From contig JAPUJS010000132.1 in NCBI GenBank assembly GCA_027296045.1, positions 1-9,640 on the forward strand: a stretch of 9,640 nucleotides of DNA. Direction: 5' to 3'. Below the pieces are notes generated by a model. It worked only from the letters and a program-made list of their open reading frames with translations, was not told the DNA's origin and made no database searches. A program made the translations under genes and the position numbers. Source of the stretch: a bacterium (GTDB lineage Bacteria > Latescibacterota > UBA2968). Below are positions 1-6,584 of this stretch, piece by piece. Within the stretch, counting starts at the first letter, position 1; each line of letters starts with the position of its first letter.

Positions 1-952
1 GGCGGCCACTGGTGACAGGGGTGACTTCGTGGAGGTGGGAACTGGAAAAGATAACAGCGTCTCCAGCTGGTGGGCGGTAGAGATGCGGGCCGTATTCGGG
101 AAAGCGGAGATGGCCGCCTTCGTAGGCGTCGTTTAAGTTGAGGGTGAGCGCGAAACGTCGATGGGCGGTTGACGGGCTGAGGTTGTCCCGGTGGGCGTGA
201 AAAAAACCGCCTTCTTCGGCAGCATAACAGGCAATTTTAAAGCCTTCAAAGCGGGTGGCTTTGTAGTGAAAGGCTTTCTGCAGTTCGGGCATCACACGCC
301 TGCCCACGGTTGAGGTAAGCAGGCGCATGAGCTTGGGGTCTGTGACCATGTGGTCTTTGCGGCTTTTGTTTTCGGGATCGATCGCGTCTTTTCGCTGTCC
401 TGCTATAGAGTGTTCCACTCCGGTCTCTTCATGGCCCTGGGTTTGCCAGACCTGAATTAACGTGTGGCAGATGTCGGAATCGAGGATGTCGGAGATGAGC
501 AGGACGGGTGCCTGGGCGGTTACGGCAATGGGGGCGACTGTAGGGAGGGTTTGCACGGTTGCGCGGATGGCTTGCGCGGCGGTGTCGGGATTGTCCAGGA
601 TGTGTGTACTTAACACCCGGAGGTTTGGGTTGAGGGCCAGGATTACGGTTGTGTGGTCATCCTCCAGGCGATATGCTTTTCGTACCGCACCTTCCTGGTC
701 GGTGAATACAGGGGGACCGGATGTGGAATTTGGGGGGGACGATTGTTGAACGGTGAGAATGGAGAGGGCTTCGTCTTTTAATATTTCGAGAAAGCGATTC
801 AGGCTGTCGGTATCCTGATCTTTACCGACAAAAATCAAGAGCGTTGGATTTCCGCCCGCCCGGGCATAAAATTGGGTGGGCGTTCCATTTTGTAAGGGAA
901 GGACAAAGTCGGGGGCGCGTTCGCCCCTTCCCAGGGTGGACGGCGTATTCAT
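1..952 (-). CDS. Redoxin-like domain fused to 2OG-Fe(II) oxygenase (3' end beyond window)
   Basis: The first 317 codons are visible and the C-terminus lies beyond the left edge. Residues about 8-135 resemble an AhpC/TSA-type thioredoxin fold: an ERAPDF opening, then TLLIFVGK where the first strand and peroxidatic loop should be. This domain has no cysteine at all; the only visible ones are C162 and C242, so peroxidase activity is unlikely. Residues about 150-317 form a prolyl-4-hydroxylase-like 2OG-Fe(II) dioxygenase domain. It has the HxD iron ligands H254 and D256 (HAHRD), distal His H308 (LHEVTPV) and the 2-oxoglutarate-binding Arg R317 (SGR). The expected reaction is Fe(II)- and 2-oxoglutarate-dependent hydroxylation of an unknown substrate in the cytoplasm; no signal peptide is seen. 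The ATG at 952 is preceded by AAAAAAGG seven bases upstream and overlaps, as ATGA, a stop codon available to the upstream transporter remnant. It is probably the last visible gene of the leftward operon. The domain calls are strong, the substrate unknown. Confidence 0.88.
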   Translation of the reverse strand, partial: MNTPSTLGRGERAPDFVLPLQNGTPTQFYARAGGNPTLLIFVGKDQDTDSLNRFLEILKDEALSILTVQQSSPPNSTSGPPVFTDQEGAVRKAYRLEDDHTTVILALNPNLRVLSTHILDNPDTAAQAIRATVQTLPTVAPIAVTAQAPVLLISDILDSDICHTLIQVWQTQGHEETGVEHSIAGQRKDAIDPENKSRKDHMVTDPKLMRLLTSTVGRRVMPELQKAFHYKATRFEGFKIACYAAEEGGFFHAHRDNLSPSTAHRRFALTLNLNDAYEGGHLRFPEYGPHLYRPPAGDAVIFSSSHLHEVTPVTSGR

Positions 953-1145
953 GACGGGACCTTTTTTGATGGTGGGAAAAGTGGGCAACCAGCATGCCGA
1001 TAAGCATAAACGCGCAACCGACCAGCTCCCGCTGGTTCAGGAACTCATCCAGAATCGCCCAGCCGGACAGGGCGGCAAATACGGTTCCCCAGATGAAGGC
1101 GGCCAGCAAAAGCAGTGCGTCGGCTTTGTAGGCGGCTTTGTTCAC
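949..1145 (-). pseudogene. Gutted EamA/DMT-family transporter: N-terminus joined to C-terminus
   Basis: A GTG at 1145, two bases after the dehydrogenase stop, opens a frame that starts like an EamA/DMT permease (KADALLLLAAFIWGT, first membrane segment). At about residues 20-22 it passes directly into what is normally the extreme C-terminus of that family (VFAALSGWAILDEF, then RELVGCAFMLIGMLVA, the last segment). A normal EamA protein has about 280-300 residues and ten membrane segments. Here roughly 230-240 codons between the first and the penultimate segments are absent, with the frame kept. The join lies near 1080-1086. After residue 61 the frame as written runs into the oxygenase gene and stops at 822. 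One extra A in the A6 run (962-967 on the + strand) would instead end it at a TGA (949-951) overlapping the oxygenase ATG. It cannot be a working ten-segment transporter. It may survive only as a leader that couples translation of the oxygenase. A metagenome assembly collapse is the main alternative. Confidence 0.8.
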
Positions 1146-1147
1146 AA

Positions 1148-2296
1148 TCAGAATGCCGCTTCGTATAGGGCCACCAGGTCCGCCTCGGTGCACGGCCGGG
1201 GGTTGGTAGTGTGATTGGCATCGGCAATGGCTTGAGCGGCCAGTTCCGGGATGAGGTCTTTGGGGACGCCTGCTTCTGAAAGTCGGATTGGCAGGTTGAG
1301 GCGCACCAGGAGATTGTGAACGGTATCTGCGGCCAGTGTGGCGCTTGCGTTTACGGACAATCCGGCTGTGCTACAGCCCAGGGCAAGGGCGATATCCTTC
1401 AAACGATCGGGGGCCGCTTCCCTGTTAAACTTCATGGTGTGGGAAAGCATTATGGCATTGGCCAGGCCGTGTGGGACGTTGGCGAGGGTGGAAAGAGGAT
1501 GGGCAAGGGCGTGGGCTACGCCCAGGTCTTTTTGGAAGGCGATGGCACCCATGGAGGCGGCCATCATCATATTGGCGCGGGCGTCGATATTTTGGCCGTC
1601 TTTCACGGCGGTTTCCAGGTTTTGTGCGGCCAATCGCACTCCTCCCAGGGCAACCGCATCGCAGGGCGGGTGATAGGTGGTCGAGAGGTAGGCTTCGATG
1701 TTGTGGGTAAGAGCATCCATCCCTGTGGCCGCCGTGATCTGGGGTGGAAGACCGAGGGTGAGTTCTGGATCGCAAAGCGCGACTCTTGGCAGGATTTTGG
1801 GGGTGTTCAAAATGGCTTTGCGGTTGCCGTCTTTGAGGGTGATCACGGCACTGCGTCCCACTTCGCTGCCGGTGCCCGACGTGGTCGGAATGGCGATGCA
1901 GCCCGGAACGTGGGCAGTGACTTTTTGAGCGCCATTATTCTGAATCTCGTATTCGGTGAGGGATTGGTCGTGGTTCAATCGGAGACAGACGGCTTTGGCG
2001 GTGTCCATTGCACTACCGCCGCCCAGACCGACGACAAAGTCGCAGGATGTGGAACGCATGACATCAACGGCCGCTTCCAGACACGCTTCGTTGGGATTGG
2101 GAGTAACTTGATCAAAGCAGGTGGCTGGACCTTGAAGCAGATTTAGGGTTCGTTCTGCCAGACCGATTTTGACCAGGCCGGGATCGGTGACAAGAAGGAC
2201 ACGGGTGGCGTTGCAGGTTTTGAGCAGGTCCGGGAGCTGGTTGAGGGCACCGGGTCCGAAGACCATCTGGTTTGGGAAAGAAAATGTGGAAATCAT
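1148..2296 (-). CDS. Iron-containing (group III) alcohol dehydrogenase
   Basis: This is a full-length 382-residue member of the Fe-ADH family (the FucO / 1,3-propanediol dehydrogenase / 4-hydroxybutyrate dehydrogenase group), which interconverts alcohols and aldehydes with NAD(P). The N-terminal Rossmann-like part carries GGGSAMD (92-98) and PTTSGTGSEV (137-146). The C-terminal helical part carries metal ligands D194 and H198 (MDALTH), H262 (VAHALAH) and H276 (VPHG), matching D196/H200/H263/H277 of E. coli FucO in order and spacing. H266 occupies the neighbouring conserved His position. All ligands are present, so the enzyme should be active. The substrate is not determined by these motifs. 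The start at 2296 is the natural N-terminus for the family (MISTFSFPNQMVFGPGAL), although no clear Shine-Dalgarno site precedes it. It lies 72 bases after the glutamine-synthetase-like gene, with a weak hairpin between them, and its stop is two bases before the transporter remnant. It is probably part of the same operon and may oxidise a product of that pathway. Confidence 0.95.
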   Translation of the reverse strand: MISTFSFPNQMVFGPGALNQLPDLLKTCNATRVLLVTDPGLVKIGLAERTLNLLQGPATCFDQVTPNPNEACLEAAVDVMRSTSCDFVVGLGGGSAMDTAKAVCLRLNHDQSLTEYEIQNNGAQKVTAHVPGCIAIPTTSGTGSEVGRSAVITLKDGNRKAILNTPKILPRVALCDPELTLGLPPQITAATGMDALTHNIEAYLSTTYHPPCDAVALGGVRLAAQNLETAVKDGQNIDARANMMMAASMGAIAFQKDLGVAHALAHPLSTLANVPHGLANAIMLSHTMKFNREAAPDRLKDIALALGCSTAGLSVNASATLAADTVHNLLVRLNLPIRLSEAGVPKDLIPELAAQAIADANHTTNPRPCTEADLVALYEAAF

Positions 2297-2340
2297 GGTC
2301 TGTGTCGATTTTCGAGGGGGTTTGAAATAGGGCTGCTCTG

Positions 2341-2370
2341 GTGGAAAACAAAGAGGTATTTATCCCCTTT
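2341..2370 (-). terminator. Weak hairpin between GS-like and ADH genes (attenuator?)
   Basis: On the - strand AAAGGGG pairs with CCTCTTT around a 7-base loop (7 bp, one G-U). It overlaps the stop codon of the glutamine-synthetase-like gene and is followed by GTTTT. The U tract is short, so partial termination or 3'-end protection is more likely than a full stop. It could lower expression of the dehydrogenase relative to the upstream genes. Confidence 0.35.
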
Positions 2371-3721
2371 AAATCGCTTCGAAATATCTGCGGAGTTCCC
2401 AGTCGGTGACGGCTTTTTCATAGAGCCGGACTTCGTAATCGCGGGCCAGCACGTAGTGATCGACGAAGGTGTCGCCCAAAATATCGCGGACAATCTCGCT
2501 CTGGTTGAGGCATTCGGTTGCAGCTCTCAAGTTGGACGGCAAAGCCGGCAGGGTATCGTCTGTATAGGCATTTCCGGAGACAGGAGACGGTGGTTCGATT
2601 TTGTTTTCGATGCCGTAGAGGCCGGCAGATAGAGAGGCGGCCATGGCCAGATAGGGATTGGTGTCGGCACCACACAGGCGGTTTTCAAGGCGGGTGGATT
2701 TGCCCGAGTTGCCGGCAATAGCCCGGACGGCGCAGGTTCGATTTTCGACCCCCCAGGATACATTGATGGGCGACCATACTCCGGGGACGGCGCGTTTGTA
2801 CGAGTTGATATTGGGGCAAAACAGCGAGGTCAGGGCCGGCATCAGGGTTAACAGACCGCCGAGATAGTAGCGGGCGGTGTCGGAAAAGCCGTTGTTTGCA
2901 TCGGGGTCTGCAAAGGCATTGTTGTCGGCCTTCCAGAGGCTTTGGTGGATGTGTCCGCTGCACCCGGGCAGGTCGGCGTTCCACTTGGCCATAAAGGTGG
3001 CCACCAGGCCATGGCGAGGGGCAATTTCTTTGATGCCGGTTTTGAAGAGGGCCGCTCGGTCTGCGGCTTCTAAGCCCGTGGTATAGCGGATGGCGGCTTC
3101 GTAGACGCCGGGGCCGGTTTCGGTGTGGATGCCTTCCAGTTCGACGTTGTAATCGCGCATGGCATCGATGATGTGGTGTATCAGGTCGCTGTAGGTGGAG
3201 GCGCGGACCACACTGTAGCCGAACATGCCGGGTGAGAGGGGCTTGAGGTCTTTGAAGTCTTTTTCATAGAGACTGTGACTGGTTTCTTCGAAAAAGAAGA
3301 ATTCGTATTCTGCCGATCCTCGAAATTGAAAGCCCTGCTCTGCGGCTTTGTCGATCCGGTTGCGGAGCAGGTGGCGGGGCGAGAGGGGGTAGGGATCGCC
3401 GTTTTTGTCATAAAGGTCCATCATAAAAAAGGCCGTATCCGGCTCCCAGGGGATGATGCGAAAGGTCTCCAGGTCGATTCTAGCCAGGATATCGGGGTAG
3501 CCCGTGTGCCAGCCGGTGAGGCTCTCGCGGTCGTAGAGTTCATCGCTGACGTCCCATCCAAACAGGACATCGCAAAAACTGAGGCCGGATTCGACTGCCG
3601 AAGTGAATTTGTCGAGCGACACGTATTTGCCCCGGCAGATGCCGTCGAGGTCGAAGGTGCCGAGTTTGATTTTTGTGATCTTTTTTTCGTCAAAGGTGTT
3701 GAGCACGGTTTGTAGGTCCAT
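2369..3721 (-). CDS. Glutamine synthetase-family ligase (PuuA/GlnA-III-like)
   Basis: This 450-residue protein has the whole glutamine synthetase fold. The beta-grasp domain (about 15-105) carries the FDLDGICRGKYV signature seen in the non-canonical GS-like branch. The catalytic domain (about 112-450) holds the metal and substrate residues: E138 and E140 (SAEYEFF), E201 and E208 (ETGPGVYE), H257 (SGHIHQS), R310 (NSYKR), R328 (ENRTC), and E346 and R348 (RLENR). The Tyr-adenylylation loop of canonical GlnA-I is not evident. Family members either make glutamine or gamma-glutamylate amines (PuuA on putrescine, IpuC on isopropylamine, the ethanolamine-specific GlnA4). The catabolic neighbours favour the second role, with ATP and glutamate used to mask an amine, but this is inference. 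The ATG at 3721 gives the family's normal N-terminus and has only a weak AGGCGAG upstream. It is the second gene of the operon, 76 bases after the TIM-barrel gene. Confidence 0.92.
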   Translation of the reverse strand: MDLQTVLNTFDEKKITKIKLGTFDLDGICRGKYVSLDKFTSAVESGLSFCDVLFGWDVSDELYDRESLTGWHTGYPDILARIDLETFRIIPWEPDTAFFMMDLYDKNGDPYPLSPRHLLRNRIDKAAEQGFQFRGSAEYEFFFFEETSHSLYEKDFKDLKPLSPGMFGYSVVRASTYSDLIHHIIDAMRDYNVELEGIHTETGPGVYEAAIRYTTGLEAADRAALFKTGIKEIAPRHGLVATFMAKWNADLPGCSGHIHQSLWKADNNAFADPDANNGFSDTARYYLGGLLTLMPALTSLFCPNINSYKRAVPGVWSPINVSWGVENRTCAVRAIAGNSGKSTRLENRLCGADTNPYLAMAASLSAGLYGIENKIEPPSPVSGNAYTDDTLPALPSNLRAATECLNQSEIVRDILGDTFVDHYVLARDYEVRLYEKAVTDWELRRYFEAI

Positions 3722-3797
3722 AGAACGGTCTCGCCTGGTTATGGGTTGGGGTGAAACCCCGTGCTTGCCTCTGGCTACAAGCTCTGCAGATGGTCGT

Positions 3798-4622
3798 TTA
3801 CGCCATCCATGCCTTTAGAAATTCTGCCGAACGTAGCGCGGCATCTTCGGGCAGGAGGTCCCCTTTGAAGGCCTGGTGGAGGGTCACGTAGCCGTTGTAG
3901 CCGATGGTTTTGAGGCCCTGGAAAACGGATTCGAAGTCAATGCCGCCGGGTTCTTCCAGGGGACGTAACGTGGAGTGGATCGGGCCCTGGATCCAGGTGG
4001 TCATTGGCATGTCCCCATCGGGGTCGGGAACGTGGTTTTGAAGGTAGACATTAAAAAGATAGGGTTCAAATGCTTTGAGGGTTTCGGGGCCATAATCCTG
4101 ATTGCAGAGGGCCAGGTTGGCGGGTTCATAGATGATTCCAAAATTTGGGCGGTTGACTTTTTGGAGTACATCCAGAGAGCCTTCCACAGTTTCAAAGAGG
4201 CTCCGGGTGTGGCTCTGGTGCGCCAGGCGGATGTTTCGTTCCCCGGCTTCGTCGGAGGCTTTCTGGGCAAAGGGGATGTCCGCCTCGGTTTTCATACAGA
4301 TGCGCAGCAGATCGCAGCCGAGGTTTTCTGCCAGATCGAGATGTGGGGTGATGGAACGCAGACAGCCGGGGCCTTCTTCGCCGTTTTCCGGGACGGCAAA
4401 ATCCCCTGTGGCCATCGACACCGGCAAACCGAATGCATCCAGGGTGGATCGGACGCTGGCAACCTGGCCCGGCGGGCTGTGGATACCTACCATCGAGGCA
4501 CGCATACACAGGGCTTCGTAGCCCGCATTTTGGGCGATGGCTGCAAGATCTGGCAGGTCGATATCGATGATCCGTTTGTTTCGAAAGCTTTCGGCCACCC
4601 GTACCGAGAGGGAAAGTTTCAT
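3798..4622 (-). CDS. Sugar phosphate isomerase/epimerase-like TIM-barrel protein
   Basis: This 274-residue protein is of the xylose-isomerase-like / AP-endonuclease-2 superfamily (COG1082 type). Typical elements are the N-terminal strand MKLSLSVRV, the segment AAIAQNAGYEALCMR, the mid-barrel strand NIRLAHQSHTRSLFETV (130-146), FGIIYEPANLAL (161-172) and the final strand YVTLHQAF (245-252). Positions that usually hold metal-binding acids differ: Q136 and H138 lie in the strand where many relatives have Glu followed by Asn-His, E166 stands where Asp is common, and H249 where the last Glu is common. It is therefore either a subfamily with another ligand set or a protein with different chemistry. 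The start at 4622 is chosen over an in-frame ATG 36 bases upstream because AGGAAGGA lies 8 bases before it. It is the first gene of the leftward operon, about 45 bases downstream of the predicted transcription start. A role in processing a sugar or polyol is plausible but unproven. Confidence 0.82.
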   Translation of the reverse strand: MKLSLSVRVAESFRNKRIIDIDLPDLAAIAQNAGYEALCMRASMVGIHSPPGQVASVRSTLDAFGLPVSMATGDFAVPENGEEGPGCLRSITPHLDLAENLGCDLLRICMKTEADIPFAQKASDEAGERNIRLAHQSHTRSLFETVEGSLDVLQKVNRPNFGIIYEPANLALCNQDYGPETLKAFEPYLFNVYLQNHVPDPDGDMPMTTWIQGPIHSTLRPLEEPGGIDFESVFQGLKTIGYNGYVTLHQAFKGDLLPEDAALRSAEFLKAWMA

Positions 4623-4673
4623 GGGGTCTATCCTTCCTAATTGTGGGTCTTCAGGCACCCTTTGGGAGAGGCT

Positions 4674-4702
4674 AATGTAGGATTGACCGGATGAACTGTC
4701 AA
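4674..4702 (-). promoter_or_regulatory. Sigma70-type promoter of the leftward operon
   Basis: Read on the - strand, a perfect TTGACA -35 box (4697-4702) is followed after exactly 17 bases by TACATT (4674-4679, four of six matches to TATAAT). Transcription would start near 4667, giving a leader of about 45 bases before the ATG at 4622, with AGGAAGGA as ribosome site. This is the best promoter match I see in the window and would drive the TIM-barrel, GS-like, ADH and oxygenase genes. Confidence 0.6.
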
Positions 4703-4734
4703 CTGGAGAAAGGGGGGATTGAGATGGGTTGGCC

Positions 4735-4860
4735 TTTTTTATTTTTTTGATATATTTTTATCTGTATTAATATCAATTATTTAATAACTTTTAGGCTCTC
4801 AGGGAGTGCGTACGTTCTATTTGCATTTGCATTAAATTATCATATATTAACTTTAGTGGT
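4735..4860. promoter_or_regulatory. AT-rich divergent intergenic region with inverted repeat and possible promoter
   Basis: This stretch between the two divergent transcription units is much richer in A+T than the rest of the window. It holds a 7-bp inverted repeat, TTGATAT (4747-4753) and ATATCAA (4770-4776), separated by 16 bases, which could be an operator or simply reflect base composition. Toward the BFN gene, TTGCAT (4821-4826) lies 16 bases before TATATT (4843-4848), a plausible weak + strand promoter. No coding sequence is seen here. Confidence 0.35.
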
Positions 4861-4916
4861 TACCTGAAGTTACTACGGGCTTGAATGGGGGTCCAATTAA
4901 GGAAGGGCGGGATCTT

Positions 4917-5615
4917 ATGCGAGAAGAACCCTGGGGCGAAATGGTTGAAATGCGTGTGGAAAATTTGACGGCTTATCCGACAACAGCTCGAGAAACGGTT
5001 TGGCTGCGGGTGATTGAGGGGAAGGTAATGGTGCCTATCGAGATCGGGCACACGGAATATTTGGCGATCTATGCGGCCCTGGTTGGTGAGGAACTTCCTC
5101 GACCCTTGACCCACGATTTGCTCAAAACCATTCTGGACCATTTCGATACCCAGGTGGAAGAGGTACAAATCGTGGATTTGAAAGACAGTATTTATTATGC
5201 CGAGCTGGTTCTGTCTCGCGGCGGCGAGCAGTTGCGTCTGGATGCCCGCTCGAGCGACAGCATTGCACTGGCCCTGAAATACGACGCGCCGATTTTTATG
5301 GATGGAAGCATCATTGAGCAAGCAGGGCATCCGTTCAGGGTCAAGGACGACAAGGGGCTGGAATTGGAAGCACTCGATCCGTCAGAACTGGTCCGGGCAT
5401 CGGTGTTTGAAGCCGAAGAGGCACAGGAGGCATTTATTGCGGATAATCCGGAGGGGCAATTTGATTTTTCGATTTTAGAAGGTCTCAGCCAGCGTGAAAA
5501 GATTGACCGGCTGAAAGAACAGATGGAAAAAGCGGCCCGGGATGAACAATATGAGATGGCCGGTCGAATTCGGGATGAGATTACACGGCTGGAATCACAG
5601 GTAAAACGGGTGTAA
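4917..5615 (+). CDS. Bifunctional nuclease (BFN/DUF151) domain protein with UVR motif
   Basis: This 232-residue protein has two recognisable parts. Residues about 10-135 are the BFN domain (DUF151), with RVIEGKVMVPIEIG (31-44), a PLTHDLL segment (63-69) and the highly conserved LDARSSDSIALAL (108-120) followed by APIF. Residues about 192-230 are a UvrB/UvrC (UVR) motif, a helical pair (QREKIDRLKEQMEKAARDE then YEMAGRIRDEI) that in UvrB and UvrC mediates protein contact. BFN proteins are reported to cleave RNA and DNA, and the BFN-UVR pairing is widespread in bacteria. The protein should be cytoplasmic. The ATG at 4917 is preferred because AAGGAAGGG sits about 10 bases upstream. A TTG at 4881 would add 12 residues unlike the family and has no comparable site. 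The gene stands alone and ends just before a strong terminator. Link to DNA repair or stress is inference. Confidence 0.9.
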   Translation: MREEPWGEMVEMRVENLTAYPTTARETVWLRVIEGKVMVPIEIGHTEYLAIYAALVGEELPRPLTHDLLKTILDHFDTQVEEVQIVDLKDSIYYAELVLSRGGEQLRLDARSSDSIALALKYDAPIFMDGSIIEQAGHPFRVKDDKGLELEALDPSELVRASVFEAEEAQEAFIADNPEGQFDFSILEGLSQREKIDRLKEQMEKAARDEQYEMAGRIRDEITRLESQVKRV

Positions 5616-5639
5616 GGATTTTTTATATCAAAATAGCAG

Positions 5640-5673
5640 CGGGCGGAGTGAATCACACTTCGCCCGTTTTTTT
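5640..5673 (+). terminator. Rho-independent terminator after the BFN gene
   Basis: CGGGCGGAGTG (5640-5650) pairs with CACTTCGCCCG (5656-5666), an 11-bp stem with one G-U pair and a 5-base loop, followed by seven T (5667-5673). It lies between convergent genes. The U tract in the - direction is poorer, so for the aldo/keto reductase it would be a weaker terminator. Confidence 0.9.
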
Positions 5674-5705
5674 GTGCGTTTCCGGTGCAATCTGACGCGA
5701 GAGGC

Positions 5706-6476
5706 TTAAACCGGTTGGAACGATCGGCTGTGCTCGCCGACGTAGCCGATGTTGTCGTCGACTTCCTGGCGATTTTGCATGCCAACGGTAATGGCGTCTA
5801 CAGCCGGGATGTCCAGGACGTAGTGAATGGCGTTGCGGGCGTCGTTGCCGAGGTCGCCCCGCCCGACGACTTTCATGCCGTAGACCCCGATGTTGTTTTG
5901 ATCCATTTGTTCCAGGACGGGAATGATTTTTTCGGGCGGGCCGTCCATGTATTTGCCGGCATAATTGATGCGGGCAAGGACCACATCGACCCAGGGGGTG
6001 ACGGCTGCGGTTTGAAAGGCGTCGAAGTCGTGGCAGGATACGCCGTGTGCACGGATGACGCCCTCCTGTTTTTTGCGTTCGAGAACGTCCATCACACCAG
6101 AAAAGGAGGAAGGCCAGTTTTTTTCGGTGAGGCAGTGCATGAGCACAATGTCGATGTGGTCGGTGTTGAGTTCTCTCAAAAAGCGATCGATGTCTGCCTC
6201 GGCTTCTTCGGATGTGGTTGCACAGGTCTTGGATGTGATCACAACGGTGTTCCGGCCGATATTCTGGAGTGCCCGAGCGACATGGGGGTGGCTGCCATAT
6301 TGATCGGCGGAATCCCAGAAGTTGATGCCCCGGTCGTAGCCGTAGTGGAGGAGGTCGGCCAGTTCGTCGAGCCCCAGGTCGGTCTGGTTGGAGCGACCGC
6401 GCCAGCCCTGGGTGCCGGTGCCGAAGCAGAGTTGTGAGACCAGAAGGCCTGTGGTGCCAATTTCAACGCGGTCCAT
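5706..6476 (-). CDS. Aldo/keto reductase
   Basis: This 256-residue NAD(P)H-dependent aldo/keto reductase has a complete catalytic tetrad: D55 and Y60 (DSADQYG), K83 (ITSKT) and H114 (VLMHCL). The N-terminus (VEIGTTGLLVSQLCFGT) and the late barrel strands (GVYGMKVVGRG, VDAITVGM) are typical. It is shorter than the usual 300-340 residues and ends soon after the last strand, with no Fe-S or other extra domain. The physiological carbonyl or alcohol is not predictable. The start at 6476 is set by AAGGAG seven bases upstream and by the family N-terminus. The same frame stays open about 200 codons further upstream, but that part lies antisense to the YchF-like gene and has no family similarity. The gene is convergent with the BFN gene and divergent from the YchF-like gene, and has its own promoter at 6523-6551. 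Confidence 0.93.
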   Translation of the reverse strand: MDRVEIGTTGLLVSQLCFGTGTQGWRGRSNQTDLGLDELADLLHYGYDRGINFWDSADQYGSHPHVARALQNIGRNTVVITSKTCATTSEEAEADIDRFLRELNTDHIDIVLMHCLTEKNWPSSFSGVMDVLERKKQEGVIRAHGVSCHDFDAFQTAAVTPWVDVVLARINYAGKYMDGPPEKIIPVLEQMDQNNIGVYGMKVVGRGDLGNDARNAIHYVLDIPAVDAITVGMQNRQEVDDNIGYVGEHSRSFQPV

Positions 6477-6522
6477 GGGGGTCTCCTTGAAGAATTTTTC
6501 ATGGCGGAAAGGCTGCTTGTGT

Positions 6523-6551
6523 ATATTACTACGCCTGAACGAAGGCGTCAA
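6523..6551 (-). promoter_or_regulatory. Promoter of the aldo/keto reductase, with inverted repeat
   Basis: On the - strand TTGACG (6546-6551, five of six) is followed after 17 bases by TAATAT (6523-6528, four of six). The inverted repeat ACGCCT (6531-6536) / AGGCGT (6543-6548) covers most of the spacer and part of the -35 box, a good position for a repressor site. The leader to the ATG at 6476 would be about 40 bases. Confidence 0.5.
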
Positions 6552-6584
6552 TGATAAAATTCCCAAAAGGAGATCACGGAGGTT

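Noticed and set aside
462..749. 95-codon open frame on the + strand
   Set aside because: It is antisense to the redoxin/oxygenase fusion, whose motifs are clear. No domain or ribosome site supports it.
822..1193. A free-standing 123-residue protein
   Set aside because: Its first residues are out-of-frame dehydrogenase sequence and its last 45 are out-of-frame oxygenase sequence. Only the middle (1145 to about 960) has family similarity, to EamA.
1316..2146. 276-codon open frame on the + strand
   Set aside because: It is antisense to the iron alcohol dehydrogenase, has Gly/His-rich low-quality composition, matches no family I recognise, and has no ribosome site.
3748..3760. GGGGT-GAA-ACCCC hairpin between the TIM-barrel and GS-like genes
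   Set aside because: The stem is only 5 bp with no T run, so it is unlikely to be a terminator and could occur by chance.
3975..4640. 221-codon open frame on the + strand, with similar long frames at 3275-3715 and 5685-6437
   Set aside because: These are antisense shadows of the TIM-barrel, GS-like and aldo/keto reductase genes, without recognisable domains or start signals.
4881..4916. TTG start giving the BFN protein 12 more residues
   Set aside because: AAGGAAGGG is placed correctly for the ATG at 4917, and the added residues do not resemble the family.
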